From Ignavibacteriales bacterium (GTDB lineage: Bacteria > Bacteroidota > Ignavibacteria > Ignavibacteriales > Melioribacteraceae), in contig JAPLFG010000003.1 of NCBI GenBank assembly GCA_026390795.1, forward strand, positions 1,984,001 to 2,048,000: a DNA stretch of 64,000 nucleotides. The letters are read 5' to 3'. Positions 27,412 through 34,762 of the stretch are shown here, in pieces. The notes beneath the pieces are model-generated. The model was not told where the DNA came from, made no database searches, and saw nothing but the letters and a program-made list of their open reading frames with translations. Numbering within the stretch: the first letter of the stretch is position 1; every line of letters begins with the position of its first letter. The position numbers and the translations under genes were made by a program.

Positions 27412-28758
27412 TTATTGACTCACTGACTTAGCGATATGAGCCTCTTTGTTTAACCCGATTTCATCCCACATCTCCGGTGTCTCAGCGGACAATCTAATGA
27501 CCAGATTTTTATGTGATTTAAGTTCTTTAATAATCATTTGGTAAATGTTCTTTCTGATTGATTCATGATAGCGTATTCTGTCTTTAGGATAGTTGATTAG
27601 ATTCGCATCGTTCATGAAGAGATTGTTTTGTGGAATAAATTTATTAATCTGATTTACTAATTTGGTTTTATACCGAACAGCGCCAAAAGAGAAATCAATG
27701 ACATTATCTAAATTAATTTCTTTTTTAATCTGATCAATTAATTGAAGATAGTCAGATTTGTACCCATTATAGACCATGATGGGTTCTACTACTATTTTTA
27801 ATTGAATTCCTTTTGCCGCCTGAATCTTTTTCGCAGCATCGATCCTTTCAATCAAAGAGGCTGCACCAATTTCATAATTGTCAATTGCATATTTCGTATT
27901 AAGATTGATTGCTATCTTCAGACGGCTCTTCGATTTACACATTAATAGGTTAGTAACATTTGTAGACTTAGTTCGCATACTTATCTGAAGCTCTGGATAC
28001 TTATCTAACATTCTGATAAGGTCTGATGAAAAATCAGTTAAAGGATCAATAGCCAAAAAATCTGTATACTCCGAAACATTCAGCCACGGAAGATTTTTCC
28101 GATTAGCTTGATAATATTGTGGTATGCTTTTGGTCAATTGTTCCCTAGTAGTGTGATCAATATTCTGATCCAGCCTATTAAATATTTTATCGAGGTTAGT
28201 ATCTAAAAAGTCTTTTGCTTTTTGATCGGAATCAATATTCTCAATTATAAATCGCTTTCTTAACCAATCGGCTGTTTGTTTCAGATTTTTCGGAATCTTA
28301 ACCAGCTTTTCATTTGATAAACGACTAAGCATAGTCCAAATAGTTAGAATTGAGCAGTGAACAAATTGTTCCAGCACAATCTGCTTTTCTAAGTCATCAA
28401 TATTTACATAGACTTCCTGCCATTGTCTCTGATACATTGATCCTATCAAATAACAAAACTGGCAATTATAAGAACAATGCCAGTTAAGGGTTAGGATCGA
28501 ACCAAGGTCTTCAACTATTTTACCGGGTGAAGCAAAAGTTGTCACAAACGGAGTTGATTTGCGAGTTGTAACAACAAGTGTTTCTTTTAAGTACTCATAT
28601 CGCTCATAATTGTTAAGTCCATCTGGTAGTAGTGGCTGTTCATCGGGAATGAAAGTTATATTATTAATCGATAAAGTGCGGGCTCTGTTGATTATGTCAG
28701 TAGTCTTAGAATATGATGCTGCTGAGAGTGTAACTATTATTCTTTTTATTGTATTCAT
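27412..28758 (-). CDS. SPL-family radical SAM protein
   Basis: A 448-aa radical SAM enzyme. The cluster motif is CSYNCQFC (CX3CX2C) at about residue 94, in the context LNWHCSYNCQFCYLIG, which matches spore photoproduct lyase-type enzymes. The N-terminal 90 residues (TFIPDEQPLLP ... VTTFASPGKIVEDLG) also follow SPL layout. A long helical insertion of about 110 residues sits between the cluster and the barrel core. The SPL family repairs thymine dimers in spores, but many homologues lie outside sporeformers with unknown substrates. Here it neighbours a NADAR protein and the element integrase, so a role in DNA or nucleotide repair for the element is possible. Confidence 0.75.
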   Translation of the reverse strand: MNTIKRIIVTLSAASYSKTTDIINRARTLSINNITFIPDEQPLLPDGLNNYERYEYLKETLVVTTRKSTPFVTTFASPGKIVEDLGSILTLNWHCSYNCQFCYLIGSMYQRQWQEVYVNIDDLEKQIVLEQFVHCSILTIWTMLSRLSNEKLVKIPKNLKQTADWLRKRFIIENIDSDQKAKDFLDTNLDKIFNRLDQNIDHTTREQLTKSIPQYYQANRKNLPWLNVSEYTDFLAIDPLTDFSSDLIRMLDKYPELQISMRTKSTNVTNLLMCKSKSRLKIAINLNTKYAIDNYEIGAASLIERIDAAKKIQAAKGIQLKIVVEPIMVYNGYKSDYLQLIDQIKKEINLDNVIDFSFGAVRYKTKLVNQINKFIPQNNLFMNDANLINYPKDRIRYHESIRKNIYQMIIKELKSHKNLVIRLSAETPEMWDEIGLNKEAHIAKSVSQ

Positions 28759-28790
28759 TTAATTAGCCTTTTCTTAGATATTAAATATCA

Positions 28791-28814
28791 AGCCACCACT
28801 GTTACGTGACGGCT
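28791..28814. repeat. Intergenic hairpin, copy 2
   Basis: AGCCACC-ACTGTTACGT-GACGGCT forms the same stem type as copies 1 and 3 and is followed on the plus strand by TTTTT. It lies in the gap between the NADAR gene and the radical SAM gene. Confidence 0.6.
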
Positions 28815-28842
28815 TTTTAAGTTATTATTTGTATGTTAATTA

Positions 28843-29424
28843 TTATTCCGAAACCGATGAGCCATAAAGAATTGCACGGCAGAGTTGTAAATATCCATCG
28901 TTTTTAGAAGCTACTATTTCATCTCGTATTTCCATCCAAAGTTTTCCAAGTTTGTTTTCTCCCACCCAAGTGCCATCTACTTTCACTGAACCCCAGAATC
29001 GAGCGGATTCTCTATCGTGTGTTGTGCAATCTTCAATAATGATTGCATCACCGGTTTCTATCAATCGCTGCTTAAGATCCGGATGTTGTTCGAGTTTAAG
29101 TATTAGGCATTCTTTCATTCTTGGAATATCATCCAGTGCCTCATCCCATTTTTCACCTCGGCCGAGAAGATTACGATTTTTTCGGGCTTTCATCTTCGCT
29201 CCCATCGGAGATTTTTGTTCGAGAATTGTACTTTGGACACCCGGATGATTTGAAAATCTGAGCCACTGAAATAAAGCCTCAGCAGTTCTAAATATTTTCC
29301 CGTCATGTTGAATTGGGTGTGGCGACATATTTGAGAGCCAACCACCGGGATCTTTTACTTTTGTTATTGTTACTTCCTCAGGACCAAGAATAATCCCTTT
29401 TAATTTTTGCATTATATTTTTCAC
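28843..29424 (-). CDS. NADAR-domain protein (YbiA/RibX type)
   Basis: A 193-aa protein. WLSNMSPHPIQHDGKIFRTA, then EALFQWLRF, ARKNRNLL, WDEALDDIPRMKECLILKL and RFWGSVKVDGTWVGENKLGKL are the signature blocks of NADAR (DUF1768). The family includes N-glycosidases acting on riboflavin intermediates and, as more recently shown, enzymes that remove ADP-ribose from guanine and act as antitoxins to DarT-like toxins. No DarT-like gene is visible next to it; the adjoining 154-aa protein shows no ADP-ribosyltransferase motif. In a mobile element an anti-toxin or counter-defence function is plausible but not shown. Confidence 0.82.
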   Translation of the reverse strand: MKNIMQKLKGIILGPEEVTITKVKDPGGWLSNMSPHPIQHDGKIFRTAEALFQWLRFSNHPGVQSTILEQKSPMGAKMKARKNRNLLGRGEKWDEALDDIPRMKECLILKLEQHPDLKQRLIETGDAIIIEDCTTHDRESARFWGSVKVDGTWVGENKLGKLWMEIRDEIVASKNDGYLQLCRAILYGSSVSE

Positions 29425-29442
29425 CTTTTTTTATGATTTAAT

Positions 29443-29468
29443 AAAACCGCCACAGTTGTGACGGTTTT
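29443..29468. repeat. Intergenic hairpin, copy 3
   Basis: AAAACCGCC-ACAGTTGT-GACGGTTTT gives a 9-bp stem with one G-U pair. On the minus strand the stem ends in TTTT then ATTAAAT, so it could end transcription of the 154-aa gene just before the NADAR gene. Confidence 0.65.
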
Positions 29469-29521
29469 ATATTATTTGAAATAAATTAATTAGTACTGAC
29501 TGAGAATTAGGAATAATGTGG

Positions 29522-29986
29522 TCAGCTCAAATTGAATTCTTTACAGAATGCCGAAGCTTGGTCTCTTCTTTCTTTATGCCATTCTCTAAAAAAGCTCTTT
29601 AGTTTTTGAACCAATTCGTTCAAAGTAGTAGCTTCCAAAGTTATTTGAAATTGCAAGACTTGGTCCAAATTAAAGCAAACTGAATCAACGTCTTTAGAGT
29701 CAATGCTGTATTTCTTAATTAATGGTTTATAGATTTCCATTCCTTTAACAAAATCAATTCCAAACTCAACTCTGGTAGCCTCGATACAATCAAATTCCCC
29801 AATGGCATCTATTTCAAACTGGCATTTGATATAATTGTTATTTATCCTTAAAAAAATAGCATTGTTAATGTCGTAAGTTTCTTTAATAGGATCTTCTTCT
29901 ATAAAAAGACTGAACGCATTATTCAAATCCGCCAATTTTTTATCTTTTACTTCCTCGAAATCATATTCTATCATAAATAATTCCAC
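29522..29986 (-). CDS. Hypothetical acidic protein
   Basis: A 154-aa soluble protein starting at a GTG, with an ATG four codons later as the alternative. It is Asp/Glu-rich in the first half and ends in a helical segment (ELVQKLKSFFREWHKERRDQ). No signal peptide, membrane helix or known motif was recognised. It sits between the integrase and the NADAR gene on the same strand, with a hairpin on each side. Confidence 0.6.
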   Translation of the reverse strand: MELFMIEYDFEEVKDKKLADLNNAFSLFIEEDPIKETYDINNAIFLRINNNYIKCQFEIDAIGEFDCIEATRVEFGIDFVKGMEIYKPLIKKYSIDSKDVDSVCFNLDQVLQFQITLEATTLNELVQKLKSFFREWHKERRDQASAFCKEFNLS

Positions 29987-29995
29987 AATAAATTT

Positions 29996-30019
29996 GCTGC
30001 CGTCAATTTCGACAGCAGC
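29996..30019. repeat. Hairpin after the integrase gene
   Basis: GCTGCCGTC and GACAGCAGC pair over nine positions (one G-U) around a 6-base loop. It begins just after the integrase stop codon and continues the pattern of one hairpin per gene gap in this arm, although the loop differs from copies 1-3. Confidence 0.55.
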
Positions 30020-30025
30020 TGAATG

Positions 30026-31090
30026 TTAATAATTAATTAAACTATCTAACTTAGAAATCACCTCATGCAATTTCTTCGGATCTACTTTAGTGTAGTGATC
30101 CGTCATTGACTGAGGTTTGTGTCCCATCAAGTATTGCCTTGCTGAATAATCAACGCCTTGTTGACTAAGATGGGAGTTAAAGCTATGTCTCCACTTGTGA
30201 TTAGTTGCGTTCTTCTTAATTTTGGCTTTTTTAGCGATTTTTTTACAGGCACTAAGCATGGTTTTTTCGCTAAGTTTTTTACCCTTCGGATGGACGAAAA
30301 TATATTCTGAGGACGTGCTTTCTTTCAGAGATTTAACAACCTGAAATAACACGTTGCTCATAGGTATATCACGTTCCGAAGAAGCATTTTTTGTTACAAA
30401 GCCGGGAACACTTCTAATCTGGAGAAGCTTGTTCTTCCAATCCACACGTTCCCAAGTTAGATTAATGAATTCGTCTACCCTCATACCGGTTAAGAAAAGT
30501 CCGATGAAAGCAATCTTAAACTTTGGATCCATTTCCTGCAAAAAGAAAGCAGTGATTTCTGAAGTATCATAGTAATCCTCCTCTCTTTCGAGAAGAGTTT
30601 TTTGCTTCACCCTTTCTAATTTCACAGAATCAAATGGATTTTTCAGAATGATATCCCGCAAGACGTGTTCCTTGAACAGAGATTTAATCGCTGTCAAATA
30701 GAAATTTATCGTCTTAGGTGATGCATTGCTTTGCATCAGAACTTTCTTGAACTCATCTGCATGAGAAGTTGTGAATTCGTTAATATGCTTTAGCCCATTA
30801 GCGTCTGCGAATTCAAGCAGTGTTTCAAAAACATACTTGTACTTCACATACGATTTATTAGCTAGAGACTTTTTCTCCAGAATTGCGCTGTCAATTGCAT
30901 CAGAGAATTTGATTTTTCTTCTGCGAACACCATGGCGCTCTAGTTTGAAATCAAGCTTCTCTTTTTCAATTGTAGCGATGTAATCTGAAGCATCTTCTTT
31001 TCTGGGGAAGGTCGGGCGTAAACGAATACCTTCAAAAGTAGTAACGTCTACGCGGTACCCGCCATTTTCCAGTTTGCGTATCTTACTCAT
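30026..31090 (-). CDS. Tyrosine recombinase/integrase
   Basis: A 354-aa phage-type integrase. It has an N-terminal arm-binding-like segment (1-55), a core-binding SAM-like domain (about 60-155) and a catalytic domain with Arg204 (GMRVDEF), Lys234, His298-x-x-Arg301 (HKWRHSF), His324 (LMGHKP) and nucleophile Tyr333 (DHYTK). It lacks the extra helix and patch typical of IntI, so it is an element integrase rather than an integron integrase. The start codon overlaps the excisionase stop by four bases (ATGA). The nearby tRNA-Ser 3' end is the likely target. Confidence 0.92.
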   Translation of the reverse strand: MSKIRKLENGGYRVDVTTFEGIRLRPTFPRKEDASDYIATIEKEKLDFKLERHGVRRRKIKFSDAIDSAILEKKSLANKSYVKYKYVFETLLEFADANGLKHINEFTTSHADEFKKVLMQSNASPKTINFYLTAIKSLFKEHVLRDIILKNPFDSVKLERVKQKTLLEREEDYYDTSEITAFFLQEMDPKFKIAFIGLFLTGMRVDEFINLTWERVDWKNKLLQIRSVPGFVTKNASSERDIPMSNVLFQVVKSLKESTSSEYIFVHPKGKKLSEKTMLSACKKIAKKAKIKKNATNHKWRHSFNSHLSQQGVDYSARQYLMGHKPQSMTDHYTKVDPKKLHEVISKLDSLINY

Positions 31091-31359
31091 TTGACACCTT
31101 GCGCTAAAATTCGCTCAAGCTCAAAAACGCTTATCATATATCTATCTCCAAACTTTACAGCGGTTATTGATCCGCCGGATATCTTCTCGCGAACAAAATC
31201 GTAGCTGAGATTTAGAATCGTTGCTACTTCTTTAATCGTGAATTGAATTTTGTTTGGAAATAGAATATTCAATTTGTCAAAGAACTTAGAGCTGTTTAAC
31301 ATCTGGTGATCAGAAGAGCCCTCGCTATCAAGAGCGGGGATACATATCTTCTTCGCCAT
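31087..31359 (-). CDS. Excisionase-like helix-turn-helix protein
   Basis: A 90-aa protein whose C-terminal half has the MerR/excisionase-type winged helix: FTIKEVATILNLSYDFVREKI followed by a wing with AVKFGDRYMISVFELERIL. This fold bends DNA and directs integrases toward excision. It is directly upstream of and translationally coupled to the integrase. The first 35 residues have no match to the family and may be an extra tail. Confidence 0.8.
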   Translation of the reverse strand: MAKKICIPALDSEGSSDHQMLNSSKFFDKLNILFPNKIQFTIKEVATILNLSYDFVREKISGGSITAVKFGDRYMISVFELERILAQGVK

Positions 31360-31399
31360 TACTCATCTTATGCCGAATTTTATAAATAAGTATCTATCA

Positions 31400-32203
31400 T
31401 CAAACCGGAAGAGAATGCTTTCGCAACACTGATTTAATACTCTCTTTCCAACGAACTTTCGGATTAGTATGAAGTAATTCGTAAAGCTTGATAATGTTTT
31501 GATCGCTTTGCCAGTCAATTAACTGCAGAGCTTTCTTTTCTGTCTCTGGATTTAGATGACCGTTAAACTCAAGACGACCGCGTCCGGTAACACCAAGAAG
31601 TCTATTGGCTTTTCCCATCCAGATTGTTTCTGTTACATAAGGATCAACTCGTTTAACTACTCGCTCAATGTGATTATCCAACATCGGTTCGCAGCTAACA
31701 CTTGTCTGAAATCCATTATCAAATGCATGTTTCAAACAAGAGAGTCTTTCCTTAAAACTAGGAGCGTTTGGTTCCCAGAATTTCAGCACCTTATCATTTG
31801 TAGAACCAATTGTGAATCTGAACAATATTTTGTTTTTACATTGATCAAACTCTTTGCAGATTCTTTCGATACATTCGGGATGTGGCTTACTGACTATTAA
31901 TACATCGTTGCCAGCTTCCAGAATTTTTCTAAGGAACTGTATAGATTCCTCAAGATGTGTCGGTGTTATATCATGAGATGAAGGGAACATAACTAGTTCA
32001 CCAACGTTTCCGATCTTTTTATTAAGATCATGTTGCCGAACTCTTTCTGTAGTCCAATCCTTTGGATTATTCCACCCATAACGCGTTGCCATTTCAAGAG
32101 AATAACAATACAGACAGCCGTGCTCACACCCGTGGATGAAATTGAACGATTTATTCGTCCAATCTCTGTGCTTCTGAGTATTTATTGATTTTTTATTTTT
32201 CAT
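31400..32203 (-). CDS. Second SplB-like radical SAM protein
   Basis: A 267-aa radical SAM protein with cluster motif CEHGCLYC (CX3CX2C) near residue 26, in the context FNFIHGCEHGCLYCYSLEMA. The layout is like COG1533 and the phage-associated DUF5131 group. A TIM-barrel-type body follows with VLIVSKPHPECIERI and SVSCEPML. It is shorter than the 448-aa SPL-like protein in the same arm and only distantly related. Such proteins occur in phages and ICEs with unknown substrates. It lies 41 bp upstream of the excisionase, on the same strand. Confidence 0.75.
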   Translation of the reverse strand: MKNKKSINTQKHRDWTNKSFNFIHGCEHGCLYCYSLEMATRYGWNNPKDWTTERVRQHDLNKKIGNVGELVMFPSSHDITPTHLEESIQFLRKILEAGNDVLIVSKPHPECIERICKEFDQCKNKILFRFTIGSTNDKVLKFWEPNAPSFKERLSCLKHAFDNGFQTSVSCEPMLDNHIERVVKRVDPYVTETIWMGKANRLLGVTGRGRLEFNGHLNPETEKKALQLIDWQSDQNIIKLYELLHTNPKVRWKESIKSVLRKHSLPV

Positions 32204-32349
32204 GTATTTATTTGTTAAAGTTAATATGAGGAGCTAAATCCTCTCGATATAAGGATGCTGTCTTTTTACGGAGGAATATCAGTTCCATGTAATGGATACA
32301 TGAGGCTTTTCATTTTTTATCCTTTTGTTTTTTTAAGATTTTGACCCGG

Positions 32350-32387
32350 AAAAATAAACCGGAAGGATTGGTAGATCCCCCGGTTTT
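32350..32387 (-). terminator. Terminator of the ClpP-like gene
   Basis: On the minus strand AAACCGG and CCGGTTT pair over seven bases and are followed by ATTTTT. It lies directly after the ClpP-like stop codon. Confidence 0.7.
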
Positions 32388-32397
32388 TTCCATTCAT

Positions 32398-33000
32398 CTA
32401 GATCTTTTGATGGTCGTCGATTATTTCATCGACCAAACCAAAAGAAAGGCATTGTTCGGGAGATAAATAAAAATTAGTTGAAGCTTTCTTTTTCCAGAAT
32501 GAAGCAGTTTGTGTGCTGTACTTCCCTAGTATTCCGAAAATCTTATCTTGAGACTGCTTGGCTTGCGCAACATCATTGGTCAGGTCTAATGCTGTACCAT
32601 TAAACATTGCAGAAACTGGATGAATCATTACTACTGAGTTTCTGGTGATTGATCTTTTACCAGTGCCGCTAGCTAAGATCGGAACGGCTGCTGACATGAT
32701 AGGCCCAATTCCAATGGTATTTACTTTTAGCTTCATAATGCGCATATAATCGATGATCCCTAAAGCAGTATGAACATCACCCCCATATGATGATATAAAG
32801 AAATTAAGATCAGACTTATCATCTCCGCTTTGATTAATAATTGATCTACAACGTAGAACGAAATCGCCCAAGGATAATAACTGAATTTGTGGATCAGAAA
32901 ACACCATCCTATCATGTACGTCAATTCCACATTGCATATTGTTACTAACTTTCTCTGGATTTATGCTGCCGTCATTATTTAATCTGTTTAAAAATTTCAC
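32398..33000 (-). CDS. ClpP-like serine protease with Asn in the catalytic triad
   Basis: A 200-aa ClpP/crotonase-fold protease. The nucleophile lies in GIGPIMSAAVPILASG (Ser103) and the base in NSVVMIHPVSA (His127). In ClpP the third member is the Asp of RDxFLSxxE; here the aligned stretch is STNFYLSPEQ, giving Asn176. The handle helix and the GLVDEI ending are present. Phage and ICE ClpP-like proteins process prohead or element proteins or act with host unfoldases. No ClpX partner gene lies nearby, so a host unfoldase, or none, would be used. Listeria ClpP1 also has Asn at this position and is active only under some conditions. Confidence 0.85.
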   Translation of the reverse strand: MKFLNRLNNDGSINPEKVSNNMQCGIDVHDRMVFSDPQIQLLSLGDFVLRCRSIINQSGDDKSDLNFFISSYGGDVHTALGIIDYMRIMKLKVNTIGIGPIMSAAVPILASGTGKRSITRNSVVMIHPVSAMFNGTALDLTNDVAQAKQSQDKIFGILGKYSTQTASFWKKKASTNFYLSPEQCLSFGLVDEIIDDHQKI

Positions 33001-33063
33001 TTTTGTTTCCTTTTAATTATTTAGTAAAGAATTAGTTAATAATATTTTCTAAGGCTACTTTTA

Positions 33064-33104
33064 TCCCCGTAACCTTATTGGGGAACGATTAGGCTTTGCT
33101 AATC
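33064..33104. promoter_or_regulatory. Two adjacent hairpins in the leader of the ClpP-like gene
   Basis: TCCCC/GGGGA (33064-33084) and GATTAG/CTAATC (33087-33104) lie back to back in the 286-bp gap before the ClpP-like gene. Neither has a T-run on the minus strand, so a leader structure is as likely as a terminator. Confidence 0.4.
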
Positions 33105-33233
33105 CAATCAGTATTTCAAAGAACATTTCGTATTTCCTGCGTTAAATAAAAAAAGAAACATTTTGAATGTCCTTGCAACATTTTATTCTATTGTGAAATT
33201 GTGTGAAATGGTTTGTCATATCTTGAAATAGCA

Positions 33234-33261
33234 AGACCAATTTCTTATGTGAAATTGGTCT
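33234..33261. repeat. Perfect 11-bp inverted repeat
   Basis: AGACCAATTTC and GAAATTGGTCT are exact complements around a 6-base loop. It lies 26 bp after the stop of the 187-aa gene. No T-run follows, so an operator or an mRNA-protecting hairpin is possible besides termination. Confidence 0.6.
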
Positions 33262-33286
33262 CTGAACAGAAACAAGTCGTGTGCTA

Positions 33287-33850
33287 CTAAAAAACTTCAA
33301 ACTGAATGAATGGTAAATGAATGAATTCGATTAACTTTTGTTTTCCTCTACTAGAAATGACAATTGATCTTCGAATTGATTCAGCGATTTCTTTCGCTTC
33401 ATTATGTTGGGTACCTTTTACTAAATTGTACAATCGAGTTGCTGCGGTTCTAAATGGTTCAACTGCAACTCCTTTCTTGAACGTATCGAATTTAGAAAGG
33501 CCTGATTTTTTAGCGTAATCAGATAAGGAATATTTGTCTTGATTCGTGAATAGGTAAGAAAAATATGTCCAATAAATTGAAGGCTCAGTTACGATTGGAG
33601 CTTTGTTAGGATCAGGATAAATTTCAATAAGCTTTTGATCGTTCGGATAATTAGTAAATCTTAAATAGATTCTTTTTTTTCTATTACGAATTATCTGAAG
33701 ATCGTCCTCAATTGAGGATGAGCTATTACTGAAACCTAAGTATTGCAGAGATGATGAGGAATTAACACCTTCCGAATTATTATTTCCTGATAATGCATAA
33801 TCCGGATTACTTAATGGAGCGCCAGATGGCTTCTTTGATGATTTGAGCAT
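33287..33850 (-). CDS. Hypothetical element protein
   Basis: A 187-aa soluble protein. The first 55 residues are Ser/Asn/Gly-rich and probably disordered. From about residue 58 (KKRIYLRFTNYPNDQKLIEI) it looks folded, with a helical section TFKKGVAVEPFRTAATRLYNLV and a basic-hydrophobic end. No known family was recognised. It is divergent from the replication genes across 594 bp and is the first gene of the minus-strand arm, so a regulator of that divergent region is possible. Confidence 0.6.
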   Translation of the reverse strand: MLKSSKKPSGAPLSNPDYALSGNNNSEGVNSSSSLQYLGFSNSSSSIEDDLQIIRNRKKRIYLRFTNYPNDQKLIEIYPDPNKAPIVTEPSIYWTYFSYLFTNQDKYSLSDYAKKSGLSKFDTFKKGVAVEPFRTAATRLYNLVKGTQHNEAKEIAESIRRSIVISSRGKQKLIEFIHLPFIQFEVF

Positions 33851-34444
33851 ATTTCACCTTATAAACTTTACAGTTCTAAAAAAAGTTTATAAGGAAGAAT
33901 TATAATCCCGGAGTTGAGAGGAAAAAATATCGTTTCTTATTATGTATGCCATTATATTGAGAAAGTCGGGGTCTATTTACCAGCAACTCCACCACTTAGT
34001 CCAAGCATTCTCATGGCTGGGTTTTTCATCAAAGAATCACCACTAATACAAAAATACAGAAGTTTGACCATTATTTCAAATGAGACAGAAAAAATATATT
34101 TCAGCCGAAGTTGATTAGCTTAAAAAACAATCTTTTCTTCTTCTCCAAAACAAACTCTTAGCCCAACATCAAAAGGTAAATAAAAATACAAGTCATTAAT
34201 GCTTGTTGCCACTGAAAAACCGCCGAACCAACAAAACCTACACCGGAAACCCCTTATTTAAAACAAGTTACAGAGCCAAAAAAATCTTTCATTTTTTGAA
34301 AATAAAACTTGGCTTTATATTCCAGAATCATTTATACTTAATCATAGCAATTGAATACTTGATACACACAAAACAGCCTATCTGACAACTGTAATTCTAT
34401 CATTGACTGAAAACCTATTAATTTATTAAACTAGGAGAATCCCA
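33851..34444. promoter_or_regulatory. Divergent intergenic region
   Basis: A 594-bp gap between the minus-strand arm and the plus-strand replication genes. It must hold promoters for both directions. Short reading frames here (60-66 codons) lack ribosome binding sites and family features and were not called. One copy of the ACCAACAAAA motif that recurs around the candidate origin lies at about 34228. An AGGAG site precedes the first plus-strand gene. Confidence 0.5.
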
Positions 34445-34762
34445 ATGGATTCGAAATACTATCAGCATAAAGACTTCTATTTATGCGCCTATCTTCTTGT
34501 CCAGCATTGCCAGCTCATAAAACATGAGCGCATCGGCAACTCGACGACATTTACCTTTTTGGACACCCCTGAACTACGACAACAAATAAGTGATTATTTT
34601 AATATGAGATCATATGTAGAACCAATTGCTTATTCATCGTCTATAAAAATGTTAAAAACTTTAATACATTCAAATAGACTAGAGGTAATACCCGCATTAA
34701 CATCTTTCGACAAGGGATTAAATAACAATGAATTTTCAAACAAATTTGGAGAAAAGTTCTAA
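34445..34762 (+). CDS. DUF5659-like protein
   Basis: A 105-aa protein with the pattern seen in DUF5659: an aromatic start (YYQHKDFYLCAYLLVQHCQL), a TTFTFLDTPELRQQISDYF block and a second helical block with VEPIAYSSSIKMLKTLI. Members are small proteins beside phage and ICE primases; their role is unknown. It has a good site (AGGAG, seven bases before the ATG), and its last 35 bases overlap the primase-helicase gene in another frame, which implies coupled expression. Confidence 0.55.
   Translation: MDSKYYQHKDFYLCAYLLVQHCQLIKHERIGNSTTFTFLDTPELRQQISDYFNMRSYVEPIAYSSSIKMLKTLIHSNRLEVIPALTSFDKGLNNNEFSNKFGEKF

Noticed and set aside
27365-29468. Repeated hairpins as a CRISPR array
   Set aside because: Copies are more than 600 bp apart with genes between them, and there are no cas genes.
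29522-29986. DarT-like toxin partner for the NADAR protein
   Set aside because: No ADP-ribosyltransferase motifs are visible in the 154-aa protein.
30026-31090. Integrase as the IntI of the cassette array
   Set aside because: The catalytic domain has the phage-type spacing and lacks the extra IntI-specific patch; it is coupled to an excisionase and lies 10 kb from the array.
33914-34385. Two frames of 60-66 codons in the divergent gap
   Set aside because: No ribosome binding site, atypical composition, no motif; treated as non-coding.
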